Origin: Paenibacillus sp. HW567
GTDB taxonomy: Bacteria; Bacillota; Bacilli; Paenibacillales; Paenibacillaceae
DNA length: 64,000 nt
Assembly (NCBI RefSeq): GCF_000374185.1
Contig: NZ_KB910518.1
Coordinates: 6,247,623-6,311,622, forward strand
Direction: 5' to 3'
Positions 25,055-33,132 of the stretch are shown here, piece after piece (the first letter of the stretch is position 1; each line of letters begins with the position of its first letter). Under the pieces are notes generated by a model. The model made no database searches. It was not told where the DNA came from and was given only the letters and a program-made list of their open reading frames with translations. A program made the translations under genes and the position numbers.

Positions 25055-25426
25055 ATGGGGTTTTTTCCAACGCCGGGACCCGGCCAAGGATTTCCAGGAT
25101 TTCCGGGTGGACCTGGCGTGCCGCAAGGCGGATTTCCCGGAGCTCCGGGGTTTCCGGGAGCTGCACCGGGAGGTGTGCAAGCGCCGACGGCTCCTCCACC
25201 GCAATTCATACCGCAAATGACGGCCACCGCATTTGCCATCGACCCCGGCGCCATCAGACGCTGCCTGTTTCGCAACACATACATTTGGCTGAACAACGGT
25301 GAGCAATTCTGGTTTTTCCCGGTATTCGTCGGGCGTGATTCCATTGCAGGATTCAGATGGTTCGGGTTTTTCTGGTCGTACTTCGGCATTGATCTGAATC
25401 AGATTCGCTCGTTCACATGCTTCTAA
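25055..25426 (+). CDS. Collagen-like N-terminus with conserved aromatic domain
   Basis: 123 residues, AAAGGAGAG before the ATG. Residues 1-50 are Gly/Pro/Phe-rich with irregular GFPG and GAPG repeats. Residues 60-123 form a compact, aromatic and cysteine-containing domain (RRCLFRNTYIWLNNGEQFWFFPVFVGRDSIAGFRW.. IRSFTCF). Similar short proteins occur across Bacillus and Paenibacillus and are usually spore- or surface-associated; the function is not established. Single gene with its own terminator. Confidence 0.65.
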   Translation: MGFFPTPGPGQGFPGFPGGPGVPQGGFPGAPGFPGAAPGGVQAPTAPPPQFIPQMTATAFAIDPGAIRRCLFRNTYIWLNNGEQFWFFPVFVGRDSIAGFRWFGFFWSYFGIDLNQIRSFTCF

Positions 25427-25437
25427 GAGAGACAGCG

Positions 25438-25470
25438 AAAGAGAGCAGCCTGCAGGCTGTTCTCTTTGTT
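25438..25470 (+). terminator. Terminator of the collagen-like gene
   Basis: AAAGAGA.CAGCC-TGCA-GGCTG.TCTCTTT with one bulged pair, ending in TTTGTTG. Confidence 0.8.
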
Positions 25471-25477
25471 GTGCGAC

Positions 25478-25610
25478 TCAATGGCCGGTCATTGACTTCA
25501 CGATGAATTCACGCACCAAATCTAACGGTTTGACTGTATTATCCAAAGTACCAGTAAACACTGCTACCGTTTCAGGTGCCGAAATGGGCCATGTATTTTT
25601 GTTTTTCGTT
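25478..25610 (-). pseudogene. C-terminal gene fragment, family unknown
   Basis: The minus strand encodes SAPETVAVFTGTLDNTVKPL and DLVREFIVKSMTGH followed by a stop, with protein-like codon use but no start or upstream continuation. Probably the 3' end of a lost gene. Confidence 0.3.
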
Positions 25611-25668
25611 TTCTATAAATCCCCTTCACTCCAGTTGTCTTCCTAAATGCACAGCCTCAAACCCTGCC

Positions 25669-25702
25669 CGTCGTTATATCCGTTGTTATATCCGTTGTTA
25701 TA
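25669..25702 (+). repeat. 12-bp tandem repeat
   Basis: Two full and one partial unit of CGTTGTTATATC (first unit with one C for T). It lies in the otherwise empty stretch 25611-25815 upstream of the sigma factor gene. Confidence 0.7.
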
Positions 25703-25815
25703 AGAAATAAAGTATCATCAAATTTATTTATTTTCCATGCAGATGAGGAGTAGAGTGCAACCAATCCCACGAATTTTCTACTATATAGATAAGAGTTGTT
25801 AAAAGGAGAATACAG

Positions 25816-26373
25816 ATGGAAGACCAAGGAATTGTCTACCTATACGTAGAGCGTTCACAGCAGGCCATTGTAGAGACCAAAAATAAATACGGAGCATACT
25901 GCAGAGGGATTGCAAGAAACATAATTTCCGATATTTCAGATATTGAAGAGTGTGAGAATGATACGTATTTAGCAGCATGGAATGCAATTCCGCCTAATAT
26001 ACCTAGAAAGCTATCTGTATTTTTAGGGAGGATCACTCGTAATATAGCGCTTGATAAATATGGTTATAATACAGCCCAGAAACGTAATCGCCAGTTTGAA
26101 GTCATTTTAACTGAATTAGAGGGATGTATAGCTTCACCGGATACGGTAGAAACAGAGTATGAAGCAGGTGAAATAGCAAACGTAATCAATGAATTTCTAT
26201 ATGGCATAAAGAGTCAAGAGAGAAATGTATTTATTAGAAGGTACTGGTACTCAGACTCAATTGAAGAGCTTTCTATGAGATTTAATATGAGCAGCAGTAA
26301 AGTGAAGTCCACCTTATTTAGGACAAGAAAAAGACTTAAAGCTTATCTGGATAAAGCGGGGGTTAATCTATGA
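25816..26373 (+). CDS. ECF-type RNA polymerase sigma factor
   Basis: 185 residues, AAAAGGAG nine bases before the ATG. Region 2: GAYCRGIARNIISDISDIEECENDTYLAAWNAIPPN. Region 4: NVFIRRYWYSDSIEELSMRFNMSSSKVKSTLFRTRKRLKAYL. No extended C-terminal domain. The stop overlaps the start of the next gene by four bases (ATGA), so the two are translationally coupled. Directs transcription of an unknown regulon and is probably held by the downstream membrane protein. Confidence 0.9.
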   Translation: MEDQGIVYLYVERSQQAIVETKNKYGAYCRGIARNIISDISDIEECENDTYLAAWNAIPPNIPRKLSVFLGRITRNIALDKYGYNTAQKRNRQFEVILTELEGCIASPDTVETEYEAGEIANVINEFLYGIKSQERNVFIRRYWYSDSIEELSMRFNMSSSKVKSTLFRTRKRLKAYLDKAGVNL

Positions 26374-27350
26374 AAAAAGAAGAGTTATATAAGGAAATAG
26401 GATTAATTGATGAGAATCTGATTGAAGCGGCCGGGCATAGCGGTGCGGAGAAAATCAAAAAAAATATGTCTAAAAAATGGGTTGCTCTGGTTGCATGTCT
26501 TATCCTGTATAGTTCAACTGCGTCGGCGTTATTAGCGACAGAATATTATAAAAATCAAAATTCAGAGCCGTATATACGCTATTTAACAACTGAGGACATG
26601 GAGCTGGTGCCTCCTACTCAATTCGATGCGGAAAAATTTCTGCAGGCCTTAAAAAGTGATAACGATGAATATGTATATATTGCTATTAATAGGCTGGTGG
26701 AATGCTTTAATGATCAAAAGCTGAGCGAAAAAGCATTAAAAGAGCTTCGGCCATTTCTGGTAAATGATAATAAAAAAATCGCTGACGCGGCTGCTTTTGC
26801 CGTAGATATTCTGTCCAAAAGTTATCGGAGTCCTTATGTTTTTAAGCTAGCAGACAAAAGCATCGTCTTTACGTTATTTAACAATTACTCGGACTATGGA
26901 AGCCAGAATGTCCTGTGGAGGATAAAGGATGATGTGCTTGAATCGTATTTTAGTTTCTCTGCACCATCTATGTACATTAAAGAAATTATTCCTTCACCAG
27001 ATCAGAAGCTCATCGCGGTCGTAACATGTTCTAACAAGAGCGAATTCGTTCAAATCATGAATGTTGAAGAGGGGAGATTAAGTCCAGAGCTAGTAGAATC
27101 AGCAAGAGTCAAGTATGGTTCACCAAAAGGATTAGACACATGGATTCGCATAGATCATGAGAATTATAGCTATGCTAATCATATCGTGTGGAAAAACAAT
27201 GACACCCTGGAATTTGAGGGTTCCCTTGCCTACCAGGATACTGAGATTATAGAAAATGTTAATGTAAGGTATCAGTTTAGTAAAAAGCTAATAGAGGTGA
27301 AGGGACTTCAATCCGCATCGGGTGAAAAAAATAACAACGATTTTCCGTAA
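26370..27350 (+). CDS. Putative membrane-anchored anti-sigma factor
   Basis: 326 residues. An N-terminal cytoplasmic helix (EELYKEIGLIDENLIEAA), a single membrane segment at about residues 35-54 (WVALVACLILYSSTASALLAT), then a large outside domain with a short HEAT-like helical region (ALKSDNDEYVYIAINRLVECF..) and a beta-rich part. The N-terminal 'IG.IDE.LI..A' pattern is common in Firmicute anti-ECF proteins. ATGA overlap with the sigma gene strongly supports the role. The signal it senses is unknown. Confidence 0.7.
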   Translation: MKKEELYKEIGLIDENLIEAAGHSGAEKIKKNMSKKWVALVACLILYSSTASALLATEYYKNQNSEPYIRYLTTEDMELVPPTQFDAEKFLQALKSDNDEYVYIAINRLVECFNDQKLSEKALKELRPFLVNDNKKIADAAAFAVDILSKSYRSPYVFKLADKSIVFTLFNNYSDYGSQNVLWRIKDDVLESYFSFSAPSMYIKEIIPSPDQKLIAVVTCSNKSEFVQIMNVEEGRLSPELVESARVKYGSPKGLDTWIRIDHENYSYANHIVWKNNDTLEFEGSLAYQDTEIIENVNVRYQFSKKLIEVKGLQSASGEKNNNDFP

Positions 27351-27446
27351 AAAGTCTTTTACAAAACTAACGTATGATGTAAGATATATTTTAACCTTCT
27401 TTAATGCGGTGAACCGCAAAATCAGATGGAGAAAGGGCTGAAGCAC

Positions 27447-28718
27447 ATGAGCATTACAGAGAACGTGACACCGGCGCAAGAGACCTTAAACCCCTTTGAG
27501 ATTGTGCAAAAACAGATTGATAAAGCGGCTGCCTATTTGCAGCTTCCGCAGCATGTTACCGATATTCTGAAGAAGCCGAAACGTGTGCTGACCGTCAACT
27601 TCCCTGTCAAGATGGACGACGGCAGCGTGATTGTGTTCGAAGGTTACCGATCCCAGCATAACGATGCGGTCGGTCCGGGAAAAGGAGGCATTCGTTTCCA
27701 CCCCGACGTTACGCTGGATGAGGTCAAAGCATTGTCGATGTGGATGTCCTTCAAATGCGGCGTTGTCGGTCTGCCTTACGGCGGCGGCAAGGGCGGGGTT
27801 ATCTGTGACCCGCACAAGCTGAGCAAAGGCGAGCTGGAACGCGTCAGCCGCGGGTTTATGGAGGCTATCGCCGATTTCATCGGTCCGGGTAAAGATATTC
27901 CAGCACCGGATGTCTACACGACACCGGAGATTATGGGCTGGATGATGGATACATACAGCCGCCTGAAGGGCGTCAACACGCCGGGCGTTATCACAGGCAA
28001 ACCGCTCATCCTCGGCGGCTCCAAAGGCCGGAATGAAGCAACAGCGCAAGGCTGCGTGTACACAGTGCTTGCTGCGCTCAAGGAGCTGGACGTATCTCCG
28101 GAAGGTGCAACGGTTGCGGTGCAGGGCTTCGGCAACGCCGGACGGATTGCGGCTAAACTGCTGGCCGAACAAGGCTGTAAGGTTGTCGCGGTCAGCGATT
28201 CGAGGGGCGGATTGTATCAGGCGGAAGGTCTTGACTTGCCGAGAGTTTTTGCGCTTAAAGACCATGCCAAGCTGGCCGACTACGGCGAGTCTTACGTGAT
28301 TACGAACGAAGAACTGCTGGAGCTGGATGTCGATATCCTTGTCCCCGCAGCACTTGAGAATGTGATTACCGGCGCCAATGCGGCAGGCGTCAAGGCCCGG
28401 ATCATCGCCGAAGCAGCCAACGGCCCGACCACTCCCGAGGCGGACAAAATTTTGCAGGAAAATGGCGTGCTCGTCATTCCCGATATTCTGGCTAATGCCG
28501 GCGGTGTCACCGTATCGTATTTCGAATGGGTGCAAAATCTGGCGAACTTCTACTGGACGGAAGAAGAGGTGCTGGAGCGTCTGTCGCAGCGGATGTACGC
28601 TTCCTACGATGCGGTCCGCGCCTTAGCCCGTGAGCATGGCACCAATCTGCGCACCGCCGCTTTCATGATCTCCATTAAACGGATCAGCGAAGCGATGAGT
28701 GCCCGGGGCTGGATCTGA
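27447..28718 (+). CDS. NAD-specific glutamate dehydrogenase
   Basis: 423 residues from the ATG at 27447, preceded by GGAGAAAGGG. Catalytic region: KGGIRFHPDV, MSFKCGVVGLPYGGGKGG (catalytic Lys loop), and DIPAPDVYTTPEIMGWMMD. The NAD-binding domain begins with VAVQGFGNAGRIAAKLL and has an Asp-type acceptor (AVSDSRGG). C-terminal NAGGVTVSYFEWVQNL is typical. Reversible oxidative deamination of glutamate, RocG/GudB type. GC-rich, unlike its cassette neighbours. A diaminopimelate dehydrogenase gene follows after 34 bp, so the two probably form one nitrogen/amino-acid operon. The 5' side carries a partial GCGGTGAACCG motif at 27405. Confidence 0.9.
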   Translation: MSITENVTPAQETLNPFEIVQKQIDKAAAYLQLPQHVTDILKKPKRVLTVNFPVKMDDGSVIVFEGYRSQHNDAVGPGKGGIRFHPDVTLDEVKALSMWMSFKCGVVGLPYGGGKGGVICDPHKLSKGELERVSRGFMEAIADFIGPGKDIPAPDVYTTPEIMGWMMDTYSRLKGVNTPGVITGKPLILGGSKGRNEATAQGCVYTVLAALKELDVSPEGATVAVQGFGNAGRIAAKLLAEQGCKVVAVSDSRGGLYQAEGLDLPRVFALKDHAKLADYGESYVITNEELLELDVDILVPAALENVITGANAAGVKARIIAEAANGPTTPEADKILQENGVLVIPDILANAGGVTVSYFEWVQNLANFYWTEEEVLERLSQRMYASYDAVRALAREHGTNLRTAAFMISIKRISEAMSARGWI

Positions 28719-28752
28719 TCCGGCATATTATGAAATGGAGGACACAATAACC

Positions 28753-29730
28753 ATGACCCAACCTATTTCCATCGGCATCGTCGGCTACGGCAATCTCGGA
28801 CGTGGCGTCGAGGCGGCCATCCGGCAAAATCCTGATCTTCGGCTGGAAGCGATTTTTACGCGCCGCGAACCCCACACGATAGAGGCGGGCACACAGATGG
28901 TGTCCATTAACGATATTGAGGCTTACCGGGGGAAAATTGATGTGCTGATTCTATGCGGCGGCTCCGCAACCGATCTGCCGGAGCAAGGCCCGGCTCTGGC
29001 GAAGCTGTTCCATACAGTCGACAGCTTCGATACCCACGCGCGAATCCCGGAGTATTATGCGGAAGTGGATGCCAATTCCAAGGCGGCGGGGACGGTCAGC
29101 GTCATTTCTACCGGCTGGGACCCGGGACTGTTCTCGCTGAACCGTCTGCTGGCAGAAGCTGTGCTGCCGGAAGGCAACGAGTTCACCTTCTGGGGCAAAG
29201 GCGTGAGCCAGGGCCATTCCGACGCGATCCGCCGTGTTCCCGGCGTCAAGAACGGCATCCAGTACACCATTCCGCGTGAAGAAGCGGTGGCGCGCGTACG
29301 CAGCGGGGAGAACCCGGTACTGGCTACCCGCGACAAGCATCTGCGCGAGTGTTATGTAGTGGCTGAGGAAGGCGCAGACCGTGAGGCGATTGCCGAGACG
29401 ATCCGCAGCATGCCGAATTATTTTGCCGATTACGAGACGGTGGTTCATTTCGTGAGCGAAGAGACGCTGGCTGCAGAGCATGGCGCAATGCCGCACGGCG
29501 GCCATGTTATCCGAAGCGGGCGGACTGGAGCGGGGAATACCCAGATTGTTGAGTTCAGTCTGAAGCTGGACAGCAATCCCGAATTTACCGCCAGCGTGCT
29601 GGTTGCCTATGCCCGCGCGGCCTACCGTCTGGCCCAAAAGGGAGAGTCCGGCGCACACACTGTCTTTGATATCCCGTTCGGCCTGCTCTCGCCGAAATCG
29701 CCGGAGCAGCTTCGCAAGGAACTGCTGTAG
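28753..29730 (+). CDS. ddh: meso-Diaminopimelate D-dehydrogenase
   Basis: 325 residues; the ATG at 28753 is 11 bases after GGAGG. Rossmann motif ISIGIVGYGNLGRGVEAAI, then IFTRREP for NADP, LCGGSATDLPEQGP, DSFDTHARIPEYY, and STGWDPGLFSLNRLL, all conserved in Ddh. It catalyses reductive amination of tetrahydrodipicolinate to meso-DAP in one step for lysine and peptidoglycan synthesis. In the same operon as glutamate dehydrogenase, consistent with ammonium assimilation. A terminator closes the unit. Confidence 0.9.
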   Translation: MTQPISIGIVGYGNLGRGVEAAIRQNPDLRLEAIFTRREPHTIEAGTQMVSINDIEAYRGKIDVLILCGGSATDLPEQGPALAKLFHTVDSFDTHARIPEYYAEVDANSKAAGTVSVISTGWDPGLFSLNRLLAEAVLPEGNEFTFWGKGVSQGHSDAIRRVPGVKNGIQYTIPREEAVARVRSGENPVLATRDKHLRECYVVAEEGADREAIAETIRSMPNYFADYETVVHFVSEETLAAEHGAMPHGGHVIRSGRTGAGNTQIVEFSLKLDSNPEFTASVLVAYARAAYRLAQKGESGAHTVFDIPFGLLSPKSPEQLRKELL

Positions 29731-29806
29731 CGTTAGTGGAGAGCCTGGTGAAAGAAAGAAGTCCGTGGAGGAAAAATGGCAGAATCAGTAGGAAGTGCAT
29801 GAACTA

Positions 29807-29853
29807 AAAAGAGGAAGCTTAGGCTAGGTGTAGCTTGAGCTTCTTCTTTTTTT
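29807..29853 (+). terminator. Terminator of the gdh-ddh operon
   Basis: AAGAGGAAGCT pairs with AGCTTCTTCTT over an 18-base loop and is followed by eight T residues. Confidence 0.8.
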
Positions 29854-29977
29854 TCCACAAATCAAGAAAAATATTGCCGATTGTATGAGTGAGGACATCA
29901 GGTTTCCTTATCGTTTTTCAGCATGCGGTCAATGATATCATCCAGGCGATTTTGTGCGGACAGATGGCATTATCGCT

Positions 29978-30124
29978 ATGAATCATTATATGTTCCAATT
30001 GGACCTTGACTGGGGTTACCCGGTAGATTTGTTTGAAAATATCATCCCCCTGACCAGACGCTGGTTGACCGGCAATGGTGGATATTTTTGCAAAAAAGAT
30101 AAGGATGCTCTACAATCACGATGA
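29978..30124 (+). pseudogene. Unassigned 48-codon fragment before att-like site 6
   Basis: MNHYMFQLDLDWGYPVDLFENIIPLTRRWLTGNGGYF.. ends in a TGA that lies inside the att-like site. No ribosome binding site and no recognised family. Probably a truncated 3' fragment; the rest of 29860-30298 is empty apart from the att site. Confidence 0.25.
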
Positions 30125-30153
30125 GCAGTATCACAAGTAATGGCAAGTTTTTT
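30123..30153 (+). repeat. att-like site 6 (right-most)
   Basis: Core GAGCAGTATCACAAGTAA at 30123-30140, then one base, then the arm GGCAAGTTTTTT at 30142-30153. Core-to-arm spacing is the same as at rlmH and site 2. The left arm is absent. Confidence 0.65.
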
Positions 30154-30298
30154 GGGTTGGGAACGGGCGAGATTGCTTGGGGTGCATCGAATTCTAACCC
30201 AAAGAGAACAGTACACCTAAGCGTATGCTTCCGAAGCTAGTTTTGCACGAAGTAAATCGAAGAAGTATATGATAACAAAACTCTGAGGAGTGGTGTAT

Positions 30299-31495
30299 AT
30301 GGCGCGTGTTTTATTTATTAATGGCGGATCAGAGGGACATATCAATCCAACGATTGGAGTTGTGCAAGAGCTTATTTCGCGTGGAGTAGAGGTGGTGTAC
30401 TTTTGTATAGAGGCTTTTCGGGAACGTTTGGAGAAGACCGGGGCTTCGGTACGAACATTTGACGATCAAAAATTTATAAAAGCCTTTATCTCAGGCGGAA
30501 GAGACTATTTACTCGAGAGAATCAACGGTCTTTTGCTTACGGCAGATATCTTCATACCAAGCGTTCTTGAACAGATCGAAGGAGAGCATTTCGATTACAT
30601 CATCCATGATTCCATGTTTGGTTGCGGACATATGCTTGCTCAAATTCTTAAGCTTCCTGCAGTCAGCTCTTGCACTTCTTTTGCACAGACAAAAGATTCA
30701 TTCGATAAAATGCTGGAACCATTCTTCACAGAAGTCTCTACAGAAATAGCTAAACCTATAAACGATAAATTTCAAAACCTGACGGCAATGATAAAGGACA
30801 AATACGAAGTGGAGATCCATTCTCCTTATGAAGTGTTCTGTAATCCTGCACCGCTTACAATCGTTTATACAACAAGGGAGTTTCAACCGGAGGGGGAAGC
30901 ATTCGACCAAACTTATAAATTTGTAGGTCCATCTATCTCTTGGAGATGCACTCGAGAAAACTTCTACTTTCCTGCAATCAAGGAGAAAAACCTCATTTAC
31001 ATTTCATTGGGTACGGTCTTTAACCAAGCCATTGATTTTTATAAGCTTTGTTTTGAGGCATTTAAGAACACGGATCATTTTATTGTCATGGCAATTGGGA
31101 ATAAAGTTCAAATTTCAGATTTAGGGAAAATTCCTAAAAACTTCATCGTACAGAATTACGTTCCACAAACGGATGTCTTACAATACGCAAAATTATTTAT
31201 TACCCATGGCGGAATGAACAGTACCCATGAAGGTCTCTATTACGGTGTTCCGCTAATTGTAATCCCACAAAGCGCCGATCAGCCGATCATTGCCGGGCAA
31301 GTTGTCAATATCGGAACAGGCATTCAATTACAAATGCAAAGCTTGACCGCAAATCAACTGCGGGAATCAGCAGATCATGTGATAAGCCGCTCATCTTTTA
31401 AGAAAGCTGTTGCCAATATTAGCGAATCCTTTCGAAAAACGGGCGGGTATCATCAAGCCGTTGACGAGATTTTTCAATTCAAAAATACCAATTAA
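30299..31495 (+). CDS. UDP-sugar glycosyltransferase, MGT/YjiC type
   Basis: 398 residues; ATG at 30299 eight bases after TGAGGAG (GTG codons at 30290 and 30293 are alternatives). GT-B fold, family 1: N-terminal VLFINGGSEGHINPTIGVVQELISRG, with the catalytic His of 'GHINP'; C-terminal donor motif ITHGGMNSTHEGLYYGVPLIVIPQSADQPIIAGQVVNIGTGI. Relatives glycosylate macrolides, flavonoids and other small hydrophobic acceptors, and some confer macrolide resistance. It lies 146 bp after att-like site 6 without a regulator and fits the resistance theme of the island. Confidence 0.85.
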   Translation: MARVLFINGGSEGHINPTIGVVQELISRGVEVVYFCIEAFRERLEKTGASVRTFDDQKFIKAFISGGRDYLLERINGLLLTADIFIPSVLEQIEGEHFDYIIHDSMFGCGHMLAQILKLPAVSSCTSFAQTKDSFDKMLEPFFTEVSTEIAKPINDKFQNLTAMIKDKYEVEIHSPYEVFCNPAPLTIVYTTREFQPEGEAFDQTYKFVGPSISWRCTRENFYFPAIKEKNLIYISLGTVFNQAIDFYKLCFEAFKNTDHFIVMAIGNKVQISDLGKIPKNFIVQNYVPQTDVLQYAKLFITHGGMNSTHEGLYYGVPLIVIPQSADQPIIAGQVVNIGTGIQLQMQSLTANQLRESADHVISRSSFKKAVANISESFRKTGGYHQAVDEIFQFKNTN

Positions 31496-31580
31496 GGTAT
31501 GGTGAGGCCAAAATCCACGTGAACCCGTTTGTTCATCTTCAACCTCCCGAGTATTCATTGCGTTCAGCCTGACGTGCAGA

Positions 31581-31820
31581 TTATCCCACCCCATCAGTTT
31601 CCAGCAAGGAGTAGAAATTATCACGGTCTTCGTTATCAAATTTGCCAAGCGACCGTACCTTGATAAATTCATGTCCTCCATACATGCTTATTTCCTCACC
31701 GTACCTATTGTAGAGCGCGATCATATTGCCATCCCCATTCAACTCCATGTACCCGTAACAGTTTGCTTCGGGCGTTTCACCGTTCAAGAGCGTAAATCTG
31801 ATTTTGATCACTTTGTGCAT
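31581..31820 (-). CDS. Small protein of unknown function
   Basis: 79 residues, ATG six bases after AAGGAGG, which supports translation. Predicted as a small beta-rich fold (MHKVIKIRFTLLNGETPEANCYGYMELNGDGNMIALYNRYGEE..). No membrane or signal sequence. Convergent with the glycosyltransferase. Not recognised. Confidence 0.55.
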   Translation of the reverse strand: MHKVIKIRFTLLNGETPEANCYGYMELNGDGNMIALYNRYGEEISMYGGHEFIKVRSLGKFDNEDRDNFYSLLETDGVG

Positions 31821-31973
31821 GCAGATCCTCCTTCTCTGACTTTCGTATTGGCGTTGAATTTATACAGCATCCACCACAAAATGTCAACAAAATTGTGAAA
31901 GTGAACAGTTTTGGAAAAAATCCGATAGAAGTTAGGGTGACACCAATTCGAGTTCCTTATAAGGAGAGAGTAT

Positions 31974-32614
31974 ATGTCCAGTAAATTAGTGAAAAATATC
32001 ATCGTGTTTTGGCGGGTGATTTGAAGAAGCTGGAATCATTATATCCTATGGAATCAAAGAATAAGATTAGAAGCTTGCAAGGAATTGAACTTGCCGTTAA
32101 CATGCAGAGCTTATTTCTGCCCGGTCAAAATATTAAGAATATTACACCGCTCAGCAAGCTGAAAAAACTGACGTTTTTAGCTGTTGACGGGAATCAGATT
32201 ACAGACCTTACTCCCCTTTCCGGGTTAAGCAATTTGAAAAATCTGGTTGTTGACAGCAACAAGATAACAAGCCTGGCGCCGCTGGAACATTTACATAAGC
32301 TGACCGATCTTCTTGCCAGCAATAATCAGGTGGCTGATCTGCGTCCCATTCAGAAATTAAAGTTAAAATGGCTCTTGCTGAGCGGAAATAAAATTCAGGA
32401 TTTGACGCCATTAAAAAATCATCCAACCTTGGAAAATTTATATTTGGACGATAACCTCATCTGGGATATTAAAGTGCTCACGACGATACCAAATCTGAAG
32501 GAAGTATCTTTGGCAAACAACCCGCTGAATGAGCAGGCAAAGCAGATTGTCGAGGAACTAGAGAATAACGGTATCACTGTGAACTTGGAAAATAGTTCTA
32601 ATGAGAACAACTGA
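31974..32614 (+). pseudogene. Leucine-rich repeat protein with 5' frameshift
   Basis: AAGGAGAG precedes ATG at 31974, but that frame (MSSKLVKNIIVFW..) stops after 16 codons. One base over, the sequence ISEKYHRVLAGDLKKLESLYPMESKNK continues for 200 codons to 32614. Restoring one A in the AAA at 31983 would join them as MSSKISEKYHRVL. The body holds about six 22-residue internalin-type repeats (NIKNITPLSKLKKLTFLAVDGNQITDLTPLSGLSNLKNL). If not an error, a weak internal TTG at 32009 might still serve as a start. Cytoplasmic, probably protein binding. Confidence 0.6.
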
Positions 32615-32756
32615 TACGCAGATTATAAAAATGGCCATTGAGAGGCGGCGGAATTTACAGGAATAGCAGAATTAATGAAATATATAGCTGCTTGCTCAGC
32701 TTCCAGTACTTGATTGTCCGCTAAAAGTTATGTAGTATACATATTAGAGCATTGGT

Positions 32757-32776
32757 TTAAATGTTTAAACATTTAA
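32757..32776 (+). promoter_or_regulatory. Operator palindrome of the ArsR gene
   Basis: TTAAATGTTTAAACATTTAA is a perfect 20-bp palindrome 26 bases before the ArsR start codon. Likely an autoregulatory operator. Confidence 0.7.
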
Positions 32777-32801
32777 TCCCACGGGAAAGGTGAATACAAC
32801 T

Positions 32802-33104
32802 ATGGGCAAGCAGGCGCTGGAGATTTTCCGGGAGAGCCTCCCGATTCTTCAAACCTTAAGCGAAGTGCACCGTCAGGATATTCTGCTGTTGCTTTCCGAG
32901 AACGGCAAGATGACGGTAAATGAAATCACGGATGGGTTGTCATTGTCACGGCCGGCCGTCTCACATCATCTGAAGCTGCTCAAAAACGCGGGTGTCGTCA
33001 AAGTCGAACAATCGGGCACTCAGCGGTACTATTACTTAACCATGGAGGAATCCATACAATTGTTAAAAAAACTGCTGGTCGCGCTGGAGCGGGATTGTCT
33101 CTAG
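32802..33104 (+). CDS. ArsR-family winged-helix regulator
   Basis: 100 residues from the ATG at 32802 (AAAGGTG upstream; GTG at 32790 possible). FRESLPILQTLSEVHRQDILLLLSENGKMTVNEITDGLSLSRPAVSHHLKLLKNAGVVKVEQSGTQRYYYL is a textbook HTH with wing. No cysteine motif. The aldehyde dehydrogenase gene begins 28 bp later, so both are probably one autoregulated operon. Confidence 0.9.
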   Translation: MGKQALEIFRESLPILQTLSEVHRQDILLLLSENGKMTVNEITDGLSLSRPAVSHHLKLLKNAGVVKVEQSGTQRYYYLTMEESIQLLKKLLVALERDCL

Positions 33105-33132
33105 GCCGATCTCGTTACACGGGGTGAATATT

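Noticed and set aside
25030..25389. Long frames opposite the collagen-like gene, rich in Gly and Pro
   Set aside because: Antisense shadows of the GC-rich Gly/Pro coding repeat; the plus-strand gene has the ribosome binding site and terminator.
25669..25702. Short tandem repeat considered as a CRISPR start
   Set aside because: The unit is 12 bp and contiguous, with no spacers.
27405..27416. GCGGTGAACCG before the glutamate dehydrogenase gene
   Set aside because: It matches only the part to the left of the att core; the TATCATAAGTA part and arms are missing, so it is not counted as a site.
27486..29658. Long minus-strand frames (349 and 235 codons) opposite the glutamate and diaminopimelate dehydrogenase genes
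   Set aside because: GC-rich codon bias opens the antisense frame; the plus-strand proteins have all conserved motifs.
32089..32100. ACTTGCCGTTAA resembles the left arm of the att-like sites
   Set aside because: It lies inside the LRR coding sequence (codons for E-L-A-V-N), with no core or second arm nearby; treated as chance.
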